A DNA stretch of 64,000 nucleotides from assembly GCA_905221605.1 (NCBI GenBank), contig CAJNDS010002002.1, forward strand, positions 496,001 through 560,000, read 5' to 3'. Both the position numbers and the translations under genes were made by a program. Under the pieces are notes generated by a model. That model made no database searches. It was not told the origin of the DNA and saw nothing but the letters and a program-made list of their open reading frames with translations. Each line of letters begins with the position of its first letter. Positions within the stretch are counted from its first letter, which is position 1. The DNA is from Symbiodinium natans. Its lineage: Eukaryota > Sar > Dinophyceae > Suessiales > Symbiodiniaceae. Of this stretch, positions 42,192 through 54,450 are shown in pieces.

Positions 42192-43325
42192 CTAACACAA
42201 AGCCGGGAGAGACGTCCCTGTGTCAATCGGAATTGAAGCGGCAGATTGACGAGATCTGCCTTGCCCGTTTCGGGTCTTCAGTCTTGCACCTATGTCGGCC
42301 GGGGAGTTGAAGATGCCAGCCTTTCGCGATAACGATGGAGCGAGCACAGGAGGCAGCATCCACTCAACAGCACACCCAAGAGATCCGAACGATTCAACAG
42401 TTTCCGAAAATCCAGAGATACTCGGGCCATCGGAAATCAGCCCACGCAATCCGCCCAGGCGCCCGCGCTTCCACGACCGCTTCTTCCGAGGGGCGGTGAA
42501 GTCCACCGAGTCTATCTCCGGCTCTTTGAAGGTGGAAGCAATCCGCATCAGCTCTCTCACCGTGTCCATCGGCTCCACCAATGGATCCAGTGGCTCCAGC
42601 GACCGTTTTTCACACTCCTTGGGCTTCTTCAAGGATTTCAAGGGCTCATCGGATCCTGTCTTTCTGAGCGAAAGGGGAGAAGCTTCCAAGAGGAGCTTCT
42701 GGGGGCTGATGTCTTCGCCTTCATGACGTGCGATTCGCGCTGGCAACTTCAAGGGGGCCACCGTCGGCGGCAACTTGGACGGGCCTTGTAGGATGACCGC
42801 GTTTGCATTGAGATTGCTGGTATGTATGTCGGTTGCCGAGATTGGTGGCGCCTTGGCCAAGGACCTGAAGCTTCCGCTCTTCTGGGGCCGCTTCTGGGGC
42901 TCGGGCCGCTTCTGGGGCCGCTCGTTGGGAGCCGAGGTTTGGGGAAGGTCGGCTGCATTTGACGTTGGAGCCCTGGGAGCTCGAGCCCTCCCGCTCCCGC
43001 TCGTCCCGGGCCCAGCTTGGATCGCCGGGAGCTCTTTCCCGAAGTCGGCTGCGACCACCGCGATGGCTGCTCTTCTTACTGCTAATCTCTCTATCTTCTC
43101 TATCTTCTCTATCTTGAGCTCCAACGTCTCGGAGCCTCCGGAGCTTCCGGAGCCTCCGGAGCCTCCGGAACACTGTGCGCTCACGATGTTCGGCAGCCGC
43201 ACTGGCCGCGAAGGTTCCTGATCCGCCTGAACCTGCGAGATGGGTTGGGGAACTGGCTCGGGGGCCGAATCTGCCAACGTGTCGGGCGGGTCGGCATCAC
43301 GTCCACCAGGGCCACTGTCAGACAT
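42192..43325 (-). CDS. Disordered Ser/Pro/Lys-rich protein or exon
   Basis: This 377-residue open frame has the biased but non-repetitive composition of an intrinsically disordered region. It contains a Gly/Ser run (SGGSGGSGSSGGSE), a charged EKIEKIE repeat (from a CTCTAT-like DNA repeat), RPQKRPEPQKRPQK, and a helical patch (LVEPMDTVRELMRIASTFKE) followed by a basic PRKKRSWKRGRLGG nuclear-localisation-like cluster. No globular domain is recognised. It begins with Met but has helical exon-like sequence upstream at 43430-43640, so it may be an internal exon of a larger gene. Its last residues before the stop may be read-through into an intron. Confidence 0.6.
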   Translation of the reverse strand: MSDSGPGGRDADPPDTLADSAPEPVPQPISQVQADQEPSRPVRLPNIVSAQCSGGSGGSGSSGGSETLELKIEKIEKIERLAVRRAAIAVVAADFGKELPAIQAGPGTSGSGRARAPRAPTSNAADLPQTSAPNERPQKRPEPQKRPQKSGSFRSLAKAPPISATDIHTSNLNANAVILQGPSKLPPTVAPLKLPARIARHEGEDISPQKLLLEASPLSLRKTGSDEPLKSLKKPKECEKRSLEPLDPLVEPMDTVRELMRIASTFKEPEIDSVDFTAPRKKRSWKRGRLGGLRGLISDGPSISGFSETVESFGSLGCAVEWMLPPVLAPSLSRKAGIFNSPADIGARLKTRNGQGRSRQSAASIPIDTGTSLPALC

Positions 43326-43429
43326 ACGCGCTGCGCGACCTCGGCTGACAGGCCACTCTCAACGAATCCCTGGCAGGCAGATCCAAACTTTGAAGGTTCC
43401 GAACGTCCTCCTTAAGCCCCGCAACGTTT

Positions 43430-45560
43430 CATTACGGGCGTGTGCCATTGCGTCCACTCGGTGAGGTCCTCCGACTCCGCAGCCTTCTGTTTTGGCATCT
43501 CAACGGCTTCCTCTCTGGATGCACCCGGCCCTGCCTTCAAGGAGACGAGCTGCGCATGGAGCTCAGACAACGATGAGAGAAGGGCGGCGGCCAGTTCATG
43601 TGTCCTGTCAAGGCAGTGGTGTGATCTGTGATCACCCCTCCCCCATCCCATTCGCTCCCCCTTCCGCTGCCCTCCTGATATTGGACTCAAGCGTACTGTG
43701 GCCGCGCAGCAGGGAGCCAAGCCCCTGTGAGCGATCGGGGAACTCCTCCGCGCTGCAAAACAGAGCCTGCCACAAACAAGCAGCGCTTCTTCTACGCCAC
43801 CCGCGTGGCTATACAGCCAAGCCTTGGCTTCATACAGCTTACTTCAAGAACGGCAGCACGCTGGTCTTCGCTTCATGCGCAGAGCACGCATGGGTCTGAA
43901 CCAGGTGCTTCGGGCCTTGCATGTGGCCTCGCCGGCCAACGGAAAATCACGGAGGAGAAGCTCGTCCAAGGACTCGAAGATCACCTCTTAAGGTGCAATT
44001 TAAGCATGCATCAAGCCAAATTGTGCGCAAGCCCACTTCGTCCAATTTAAGCCGTTGCCACACAATGCACAGCCATGCTGCCATGCCTTGAACCGGCGAG
44101 ACTCGGGAGCCTCTGAGAAAGGCAATTCAAAGTTCGAAGGTGAGCGGCCACGGCCGGAAGAGCACTCGACTCGCGTACCGGACCGCCGTAGCGTGTGCCT
44201 TGAGCTTGGGGCGCCCAAGTCTCCTAAGGAAGCCCTCTTCCATCTGCTCGCGGATTTCATGGCGGCGCTTCTCCGTTGCCACGGCACCTCGGAGAGTCGC
44301 GACGGACTCTTCGAACTTCGAACTGTGACTCGTGTTCGGTACGTGGATGGCTGCAGGCCAGCTACGCAGGACCAGGCCAGCAATTCGCTTACGCTCCTTC
44401 ATGACAGGGTCGCATCTCTCACCAGGCTTCCAAGGAATTGAGTCGAGTCATCCACACCACATCGACAAATTGTGCCTAGCAGTGGGCCCCGAACTGTGCA
44501 ACAATGTAAACAATTTAAACAAGTAAGACCACACTCCAAGAGCACCCCAAGCAGCGCAGCAAAGAGCACTCCAGGATGAATTTCGGCGAGCACTCCCCTG
44601 TGCCGCTCTCCCCCCAAATATTCAAGGAGTGCAGATGAGTCATATGAGTGCATCATGAGTGCATCATGAGTCCCTGGTCAACGATGTCCAGTGGCCATGG
44701 CGATGCCATGGCCCTGGTGTTTTACGATGAAAGCAGCCATCCCCGAAACACGGCCGCACTTAGGCCCGAGAGCGCGATCGGGACTCCAAATAAGATCCGC
44801 GCCTAGACGAGTAAGGCTCTGAGTCCATGTCTGGGTGACCGAGAGGGCGCGCCATGCGGTTACCTCCAACAGGCCCTCCGGACCCTTCTGAAAACGTTCT
44901 AGCCCAACCCGCACAGTTGCCACAATGCTTGGGGATAATCATGCTGACCAAGCCTGACTAACACAATACCCGCAGTCCTGAAAGACTTCAGACACGCCCG
45001 TAAAGATCGACTCCGCTGCCAACCGGAAGAGGGCACTGCGCTTCGTAACATCCTGCTTCCGCAGGTTGTAGTGGATGCCTGAGAAAAGCCACAAGAAGCC
45101 ACAACAAAAAAACTCAAGTTCCACCGGATATAGGGAGCAACAAATGGAGGTCAATCCATGGCACGTGCTCGCCCGTATGTCGACCGCAGAAGAGCAATGT
45201 CCCTTGCCATGTTTTGCCTTGCATCTGGAAGGTAGGTTCGCCCTGTAATTACTGCTCTGGCACGGAGATCCGCTTTGAGTCCGAGCTTCGCGATCAGCTA
45301 CCGCGCGAACTGGGCCTCTGCCTCTGCTTGTGAAGCGCACCTGGAAGGACAAGCTACTTGAGTTGGAATGGCCGCTGTGCACTGTATTTGCACACCTGTC
45401 CTTCAGTGCATCTTAACGCCGGAACTGGACGCTGGCTGCATACCACAAGTTCATAACTCACGGCGGTGAAACGCTTGAGCAAAAAGATGCAAAAAGCGAC
45501 GTACAGTTGCTGCGTAGGCCTTACTTTGGACTCTGGTAAACTTAATTACCCAAGACGACC
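43430..45560 (-). CDS. Scattered helical exons of unrecognised gene(s)
   Basis: Minus-strand segments with coding character are HELAAALLSSLSELHAQLVS and DLTEWTQWHTPV (about 43430-43610), FEESVATLRGAVATEKRRHE (about 44200-44310, continuing into a basic helix), VGLERFQKGPEGLLEVTAWR (about 44850-44915), DVTKRSALFRLAAESIFTGV (about 44975-45055, after GCAG|G), and YAATVRRFLHLFAQAFH (about 45460-45520). They may be the 5' part of the coiled-coil/channel locus or a separate gene. No domain is recognised. Confidence 0.4.
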
Positions 45561-45829
45561 CATCCCATGCGACTCGAGCGACAGCGGCTGATGCGCTGAT
45601 CTGATGTCGTTTTCTCGGCCAGCCCATCTCCCCGCCTGAAACTGACCTGGAGGTTTTGTCTGTTGTATGTTGGCTCTTGCTCTCTCGTGCACAGATACGC
45701 ACAATCCATCCGTTGTGTAGCTGGACCCCACACAATCCCGCACAGAGGCAAGAGATGGCAAGAGCACAGGGCGGTCTCTGGAACAGGCTCGAAAGACACT
45801 TGATATATGCCAAATTATGCCAAGGTAGG

Positions 45830-47380
45830 TCACTGCTGCTGTTCCATCTGTTGCCACCCTGTGGCCCCCAAAGTGAGACGTACGGGGCATCCTGGGACCC
45901 GCGAGTACTTGCTCACAAGGCCCGCGTCAGAGTCGGGGCTGCTTGTGGCAGACACCGGTTCGCCAGCCGCCGTCATTGGAAAATGCCGACTTCGAAGGAA
46001 GCTCTTTGCTTCTTGGAAGGTCACAGCACAGCAGTCCATCTCAGTCTCAGTCTCAGTCTCAGTCCATCTCTTGTTCCGCAGACAGACATCTGCCGCTCGC
46101 GCGGCTCTTGCGCTTCGTTCTGCAAGACTGCGAGTGCTGCTTGGCTGAATTGTCGAAAGCCGGCCGTCGTATGCACAATTGGGCAGGCGAGCCCTTGTTA
46201 GGGCTTTGTCCTTTTGACCATCGTCCAAGGTGCCACATCTTTTCACGCGATAACGTGTCTTGTGGTGTCAGTAGCCATGCCCATTGTCACTTTGTGGAGC
46301 GCACCAAAGCAAGAAGAACTCGGTGGTCGAAAAGAGAGAACTTCACTAGCCATCACTAGCCGCTTCGTGAGTCACAAATCATCCTCAGCGACTTCCTGCA
46401 ACACATGGAGGGTGGCCGAGGGTGGACAGTTGCACTTCGATACAGAAGCGGGGGTGTCCTGATCCAGGCGCCTTCCACGCCTCCCACAAAGTGACCGTTG
46501 CCCTCAGGATCTTTGCCTGAACGGAAACACAAAGTGGTACTGTCGGAGGCCACCTTAAACCAGAAAGATACGAGTACAGCACAAGAGAGGAAGGGGCACG
46601 GGATCCATCACCCCGCTGACTTGCAGCCCTGGATCCAACTTCTGGAGCCGGGTGCTCATGTGGAGGGTGCTACCGCGCCGGCCCAAAAAAATACCCTGGA
46701 AAGCGCCAATGATTACTACAAACAGTGCCAAGCTGAATTCTGCAACCCGACATGTCATTTGCTAACTCACGTAACTTGCAACACATGGCGTTGTGAATGC
46801 ACAAGGTCGCTAGTCTTGGCAGGGCTATGCTACGACACAGGCGTGTGTGCAGCGGTGGGTTGGATGCCGAAAAAATCCATGTTGGGATTTTTGTTCAATT
46901 CAGACGGCCTGTGGCCTCACACAGGGGCCACCGCATATGGTGCTCTGCTTACGCTCGACATGTTGACATTTCTCGGCGTGCCGAACACAGAGAATGAAAT
47001 GCGCCGAGTGTCTGTAGAGACGGGAACGCAGGCATGACACTCGAGGTGATGTTTGCGACATTATCATTAACATCTGCTGTGCGAAGTAAGTTGGTTTCCT
47101 AGGCCGAACTGAGCCAGCTCGGCTTCTAAGCCTCTGATCCACTTTGTGACGGAGCGTGTCTCCTCACTTCATGGCCACGGTTCACAAGTCGAGCTCATGA
47201 TTCTATTCCGGCTTGCAGCATTCAGCTGGAATTCATGGAGCACGTGCGGCCAGACTCCGTTTGTGCTCCAGACATCTTCGACTGTATTCGGTACACGCCG
47301 GCACACGAATGCACCCGAATGCACCCGAATGCACCCGGGCCTCGGAAGGAGCGAACCTCAGCTCGCAGCGAGATGCAGCT
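45830..47380. other. Region without a confident gene
   Basis: A (CAGTCT)n microsatellite lies at about 46040-46070. A plus-strand frame at 46498-47037 is open for 179 residues, but it lies opposite to every other gene and shows no motif. GAATGCACCC is repeated at about 47308-47338. I see nothing else. Confidence 0.5.
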
Positions 47381-47383
47381 TAG

Positions 47384-49629
47384 TTAGGCAGGATTGGGGG
47401 CTGACAGAGAGCTTTCAGAGACTTCTCCCCCGAGGCGCGTTGTAGTTGGAGCTTCGCAGCCGTCGCTCCATCTTGGACACCTGCAGTGCGCAGTGCCCTG
47501 CCCGAAGACATTAGCAACCAATCCCTGAATTGCAGCCTGAGGAAGTTTCAGAGCATGTGCACAGCGCTGGGCTTCATACCCAGTGCCACTGCATGATGTC
47601 GTCCTCTGCGCCAAGTCAACCCCAAACGCGCCTCCAAACCGAACTCATCTAAACCCGCTTTGATCCCTGCCCTTTTCAACCCTGCCTCTGCCGGGAATGC
47701 CAGAGAGGCCCCAAAGCCCCAAAGCCGTAAGCCTCTTAGCTAGGTCTAAGAGCCCGAGCCGCTCAAACTCCTCCCCTCCACAGGGACTCCCACCCCGGAC
47801 CAGCTGCGACATGCTGCGATATGCTGTGATATGCTGCGACTGCTTCAAGGGACATTCCGGGGCATCTCAGGCTCCTCCACCTCATGGTAGAAATGCAGCG
47901 GCCTAAGTGGCCCCGCAGCTCGGTAGGTTGTTCGAGGGAAGAGACAGAATGTGCCACAGCCTCCTTGCAGCTACTACAGGGATGGTTTGCGGCTCGGGCT
48001 TCGGAAATGTCTCGGGCTCCCGGCGTGTTGATCTGTGGCCCGTCTTCTTCAACAGGAGTGCAGGAGAGCAGATGCCCCACCAACCCAATGAAGCCTCCAA
48101 GCCTCCGAAGGCAGCGTACGACGGCTCGGCATGCGGCTTCGCGCTGCTCGCTACTTATGCCGACCAAGCCAAGCCAGTATCAGCCGAGGCTTCCTGCCGA
48201 ACCCACCTACTCATGGTGCGCACGCCCTTCTCGCCACTGCCTTACGAACTAGTTGACCTTTGAGTTGTCGAGTGGGGGTCCGGATGGAGAGTCCTCTTGT
48301 CGCTTGAGGTATGTCTGCATGTCCCTGGAACATCGGGGATTACCGAGAAAACATGAGCTCAGATCAGAGAGATCGAGCATGATCGAGAGCGGAAGTAAAA
48401 ATGCCACTGCCTCTTCGGGTAGGTGAGCGCCGCCTTGTGCCGTTGCAGGCGGCAGGGCGCGCACGCACAGCTCTTTAAGCAAACACACATCTTGAACTTA
48501 CGCCTCCGTTGCCTGTGATAAGCCGCCTTTAAGCCATCCCTTGTTGTTGCTTCCTTCTTGCTTCTCTTGCGAAAGACTTTCTCACGAGAGACTTCTCACG
48601 GAAGCTGGGAGGCCGACATCCAGAGCGGTCACGCACCCCTGGGACTTCCCGCCCAGGATGATCCTCCCAAGAAAGCAAAGAAAGAAAGGAAGAGGCAGAG
48701 AGAACCAAGCAATCCGGGAAGATTTAGCACCACAGGGCCGCCGGCGGAGTTTTTGCGGAATCCAGAGTCGGGACATCTTGTGGCCAACAGGAAGTATACA
48801 CATTATTTGACACGTTGCGCTTCAGCAAGGAGTTCTGTACAGCTGCTGATGCTGGTTGCAATGCGACGATCTGCAGGGATCAATGAAGGGCTCAATGCGC
48901 CAGCGCTCAACTCGACACCGGCAGTGAACCCAGTCAGTGTCCCAGAATTCGCCAGGGGACTCGGAATTTGCACAGGCAAGTCACATCCAAGCATTGCCAA
49001 GTGAGTCCAGGGGATAAAGTGAGGTCTGGCCTTGGATGTGGCCTCCCGTGCACATAACAAGGGGGAAAACTTGCTAAGCAGAGACTTCCCAGAGTCAGCG
49101 GCTAAAGTTTGAAAGTGGCTAAAGGCCAACAGCAAGGAATTGGGCTCAACATGGCTCCAACTCTCTGTACATCGCCCGAACAACTTAAAGTCTCCGAGGA
49201 GGGGGCCTGCGTCTCGCGCCTGAAGCTCACAGACTCCCTCCACTTGAAATCGAAATCAGCATCAGATTCTTGAATCTGTGTCGGCCACCATGTAGTGCCC
49301 TGATCCGTATCGACACTTTTGTGTCAGCCAAGTACAGAGCACGACTTCGACTCTGACATCAGAAACTTCTCCTTGGCGGTTCTCTCTTTGTGGCCCGCCT
49401 CCTGCAAAGGATACCGAGAATCCCGGCCATCTCTAGTGCTGGAAAACAGGACCTGAGTATGCCTGGATTCGCTCCTCACCTGCAGCCTTGGAAATGAGCA
49501 TGAGCAAAGCCTGTCGCACATCACCCCAACAAGTGTGCCCGGACATTTTCCCGTGTCCTGCACTTTTGCTTCCAACACTTCCAAGCTGTGGGTTCGCTGG
49601 ACATCTGGCAAGAAAGAAGCCTTAGACAA
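47384..49629 (-). CDS. Multi-exon gene of unknown function
   Basis: Successive minus-strand segments look coding. They are FLPDVQRTHSLEVLEAKVQD (about 49540-49610), LLGDFKLFGRCTESWSHVEP and LLLAFSHFQTLAADSGKSLL (in 48803-49243), CLLKELCVRALPPATAQGG then EEAVAFLLPLSIMLDLSDLS (48249-48488), SEQREAACRAVVRCLRRLGG (about 48090-48160), and AQRCAHALKLPQAAIQGLVA (about 47500-47580). The helical, Leu-rich blocks with LLxAFSxF-like wording recall helical-repeat organelle RNA-binding proteins, but the signature Asn-Thr-x-Trp-Ala motif is missing, so I do not assign a family. Exon limits are not resolved. Confidence 0.45.
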
Positions 49630-49639
49630 GGTCTGATGC

Positions 49640-50041
49640 TTTCTGATGGTTTGGTGCTTTTTACCGGCGGTTCGAAAACAGCACGTGGCAGGTTGAAGTT
49701 TAGACAGGGTGCGTAGAAGGCCTCAATGGGACCAGATTCTTGAGCAACGGCAAAATATTTCAAATACCACCTCGGCCAACAACGACACACACACACACAC
49801 AGACAGGGCCAATGCGCACCGTGGCTTTTCGCGCCTGTCTCTCTCTCTCTCTCTCTCCCTCTCGCTCTCTCTGTCCCTCGTTCTTTCTCTTTTGTCCCTT
49901 TTCTTTCCTCCATCCACCCCCCGGGCAAAAGAAGGTCAGACTCCAGGGTGCCCTCCCAATCCCGTCCGGGAGTAGGCCCCGTTCATTCTCTCCCTCTCTC
50001 AGCACATGGCCCCCGAAGGGACCGCCCCGAGAAGGGGGGGT

Positions 50042-50072
<31 letters not shown>

Positions 50073-53000
50073 ACTCATCATGGTCTTTTATGCAATGTGG
50101 CACGTGCACATGTTTAGCAAGACAACAGAACTTGTATGCTGTGCTTGGTTTGTCATCATGTCAGGCTTCAACGACAAGCCGAAGTTTCCACTGTTTCTAG
50201 TCGTACTAGAATGGGTATGCCCAGCATCATACACTTTGGCACCAGGTGGGGATGCTCGAAGTGAGAATTCGATCTCTTTTCCCGGCACACAAGCGTTTAC
50301 AACTCAGAGTCCATGCCCAGTCGCACAGCAAATTCCTCGAAGTCCACACTGCCTCGATCAGGCAGCAAGCGCATCAACACAGCGACGCACCGGCAGCGTC
50401 TGAACTTAAACGTTTTGCAGAGATGCCGTTTCTGTCCCTGTCAACTTCCTGCCAGAATCTCTGCATCCGATGTGGCGGAACATCCTTTGGCCAGTCACCA
50501 AGGGAACATAGCCCCACAGTTTCAGGACCAGTTACGGCCGCTTGCGCCACGACAAAAGACAATGCCAAGCAACAGATTTGTTGGAGCAATGAAGCAACTT
50601 ATGGATCATGTGCTCAAACTCGTTGTAATCAATCACGCCTGGCAGGCACCCGAGTCAAAGCGGTCAGTGAAGAGAACACTCCACTTAACACTGTAGCCAC
50701 ACCTGATTTGTCGAGATCGAAGTTGTCAAATTGAGCTTTCACCCTGTCAAGGTCGATGCAGGAACACCTGGGTGGATTCATGCCAATTCATGCCTTTCAC
50801 TTTTGATGTCTCGCCTTTGTCTTGGCAGGTTTGCACAGCTCAGGTCAGAGCTGTAACTTTTTGGAAAGCTCGAGAGTCAAATGATCACCCTTCTGGTCTC
50901 CTGTGCACGTGAGGAAGGCGCCTAAAGGGTGCACGTCACACAAACCTAGTCACATCCTGTCGGCATCGCGGACTGCAAGAAGAACATGTGGTCTCGGTAC
51001 CTCAGCGGGGTCTCCCTCTTAAGTGAGGATAGAAAGACACAACTGCGGCACAGGGGTAAAATATGGTTCCTCTTGTGAGGATAGAAAGAATAACTGCGGC
51101 ACAGGGCTGAAATGGAATGGAATCAGATCATGTGGCACTGGGACGCTCCCTGTCATGCACTTCTGTGGCGACCAACCTTCGGTACCCCTGGGTCAGTACC
51201 CTGTAGGAATTCCTGGTCGAAAGAAACGGAAAGAAGCCCTCCTGCATGAACCTCAGTATGCGACATTTCTCACGCAGCTTCACCTTTCCTTTGACGGACG
51301 GCCCATACAACGCCACACAAAAACACAAAAGCAACAGGCAACAACTTCAGGTTTGTCGTCACAGGCTTAACCTACGAAACAAGCTGCATCTACCTCAACA
51401 GCACCCCAGTACTCGTTTATGACCTCATCTGTCCAGCATCTGCGCGGACCTAAATCGTTTTACATTTCCAGGACAAGCTGCCAGGACAGGAAGCGGCGCG
51501 TGTTCATGGGCCCATCAGCTGCCTCTGAAAAGAGGCAATGAGAGCCACTTTTCGGGGTGCGTCATGGCTGCAGAGGGGTTTCGTGGGGCCTGGCTCACTA
51601 TGTATGGCTCACTCTCCGCATCTCTCCGCGCTAGCTGCGTGCATGGGTCTGATTCGGGGGGGTTGTTTCTGTGAACACCCATGATTTGTCCCCCAAGCCG
51701 CACAGGTCTTCCGTCACATGCACAATGCGTGGGTCCTTCCTGAGCACATAGCCCCCAAGGGGCGTGGCCGCCCCCAGATTTGCGCTCGCGCTCTCGCTCT
51801 CGCTCTCGCTCTCTCTTCTTGCTTGCTCTCTCCCTTCCTTCCTTCCTTCCTTCCTGCCTCCCTTCCCTTCCATCCTTCTTGACCCACCGAAGTGGGCCGC
51901 CCCACGGGGCGTGCATCGTCACCGGGTCAGTTGAAACTGGTGCCCGGACAGCGCGGAACTTCTCTCCCTCCCACTCCAGCTTGCTTTACCTTGACAACGC
52001 TTGGGACTGGGGAAGTCGGTTATCCCTCTGGCGTTCTCTCTCTCGCTTGCTCTTGCTCTCTTTCTCTTGCATGCTGGACGTACTCAAATGGAGCTCTTGC
52101 GCCTGGCAGTTTTCGTAAGCATCTTGCAGCAAGTGCTCAGTGATGTGCTTGATGTCGAAGACACGCAAGAGAAAGTTGCCTCATACTGAGAGGGAAGCAC
52201 AAGCGATGGGAAAAGCAAAGCGGACCGCGAAGTGTTTTCAAAGGAAGCGACCCAAACCAAAGCAGACCGCGTCTCCCGAAATTGAGCGTCTCCAAAACTC
52301 CCTTGAAGCAAAGTGGCGGAAGCTGTCGAGATCCATGCCTTCACGGGAATTCGCAGCTTCGATTTCAGATGCGATATTCAAGTGCCCCCAGCCCTTTCTG
52401 CACAGACAGTTCTGACAGATGCTTAGCATCTCAGCCACCCAAATCCAAATCCAAATCCAAACTGCTCAGGGCAGTATGTTCCACCTTCTGGTTCTGCTGA
52501 CCTTCACTAAGCTTCCTCGCAGACGCGTCAGACTGTGGCACCGCATGATATCAGTTGACAAACCAAACACCGGAAGCCCCTGCAACTGAGCAACTCTCCT
52601 CCTGAATCAAGCGTCCTTAGGACAACCTCCTTTGCATTAAGAGAATGCTTTGGGGAAGAGTGAGAGCAGCCGAAGATTCCCCATATGTGAGCCTCCATTC
52701 GGGAGCTTGGCGCTCCCCCGATACTCCTCCACAGCGAACTTCACCTCAGAGCCCCCCCCCCCCACGAACGTAGACCGTCCCGTTATAAGTCGTAAGCCTA
52801 CATCGCCCTACATAACGCACCCATATTGCACAGCCATGCTCACACTTCACCTGACGAAACCCTTCCTGGAGCGGGTGACTTCGTGAAAGTCCAATTGGAG
52901 CTGTCGGGAGAGCATCAAGGCCTGCGTGCTCGTATCCTGGGAGATTCAGGGGGGCCGCGTTAGTGGCGAAGAGGAAGGCAGCATAACGCAGCGCAACGCA

Positions 53001-54290
53001 ACATGTTACTTTAACATAAGCCGAGCTTCGACGAGAGCGGGCAGGGTGGACCGCCGCCGAAAAGCATCCCCAGGCACCTTCATTACAACCCTTTTGCTAG
53101 CCTCGAATGGCCTCCAAACCCGCAAAAAGGGAGGCTGAGAACAGAGGAGGTCTGTGGGCCCGGCGTCCAAATGCGGCTCGGGACTGCTACTGGCACCTGA
53201 GCGTTTCCGGCTGACATATCACAGTTTTGGGTCAAAAAGGGTCCCGATATGTCCCGATCACTCCTAGGTTGATGAAATCCAAACCCTGTGGCTTATCCGA
53301 TTCGAAACATCTGCTTGAGACTTTAGACCGGTTCCGCCGGTTTCAGCAGAGCCGCTGTCGCCGGGCCGCCGTGAGGGGCGCACGGCACCAGCGCTGGGGC
53401 TGGGGGGCAGCAGGTGGCGCCTTCTGAATTCTGATGACAACCAAAACCAGATCGCCACAACAGCAAGTTCTTCAACCACTCATAGACAAACACACACGCA
53501 CACACACCTCCCTCTCGGCCGCAACTCAGGCTAAAATTTGCTCTTCTGAATGCTGAATGCCTGCGTCAGGTCTCAGGCAAGGGCCTGTTTGAAGCAAGGC
53601 TCCCTCTGAACGCATGCTGCCTTTGCCATTGCTGTCCAGAGCAATGGCCCAAACAAAGATGCACAAGTAATGCAAGAAGTCCTGCACAGCGGCTGAGTCG
53701 GGCGCCCGGCAAAGCTACAGTCACCCCTCGGTGCCATCGGGAAATATCAGGAGCCGGAAGCGACACCGAGCGTTAGGCAGCAACTCACGGCAGCACTCCC
53801 AGTATTTCCGCCGAGGAGCTCGGTTCTCCGTCGGCCCATCCGGCCCTCAAAACTTGAGGAATTCGCTGCACAACACGCACAACACGCACAACACGCGCGA
53901 GACAATGCATCATCAGCACATCAAGGACGAGCCGCAGCGCTCTTCGAGCCCAACTTGTCCTCTTCACTCACCAGGGGTGCTCGATTGTGCTGGAGGACAT
54001 CCCCACAAAAGATAACCGCCCAAAGACATCCCCAAAGACTGTGCAGATCTGTGCAGCCAGGCAGCTTGTGCCTCCATTGAAACTCAGGAGGGTGCTGGGA
54101 GGAAGCAAGTGGATCCGGAGATGGCTTTGATCTGGTAAATGGCTTCAGCTCCAGCTCCAAGCAAGTCACTACATGCCTGGTCCTCTTGGCACCCAAAGGG
54201 GGGCCGACCCAGCCAAGATACATCAAGAAACCTTGTCGCTGCCAAGGTGCCGCTCGCTGCGTCCTCCCAGCTCCTCAGCCTGGCGAAAGC
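49640..54290. other. Mostly non-coding stretch with simple repeats
   Basis: It holds (CA)n at about 49786-49801, (CT)n at about 49837-49880, another (CT)n at about 50041-50070, a (CTCTCG)n plus (CTTC)n composite at about 51780-51860, (AAATCC)n at about 52439-52460 and a poly-C run at about 52750. Open frames on both strands are short or composed of these repeats. No convincing gene is seen. Confidence 0.6.
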
Positions 54291-54294
54291 ATGA

Positions 54295-54450
54295 CATTCA
54301 GGGACAGTTGTGGAGTCGCCCGCTCTTGATAAAAGCGTCGGAACGGGGAGCAGAAGCGCACGCCTCACGGGCAATGATTTCATGAAGCGACTGCTGCATT
54401 CGATGCAGGGAGTCGATGTCAATGGCATCCTGGCGTCGAGAGAACTACAA
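54295..54450 (-). CDS. Possible terminal exon, unrecognised
   Basis: The minus frame reads DAIDIDSLHRMQQSLHEII then AREACASAPRSDAF and stops shortly after (SGRLHNCP). It is helical and coding-like. Flanking frames at 54450-54550 (DYISNRGGRKEVRFLQ) may be the preceding exon. Too little is visible to name it. Confidence 0.35.

Noticed and set aside
46498-47037. 179-residue plus-strand frame as a gene
   Set aside because: No motif, opposite to all supported genes, and composition is not convincingly coding.
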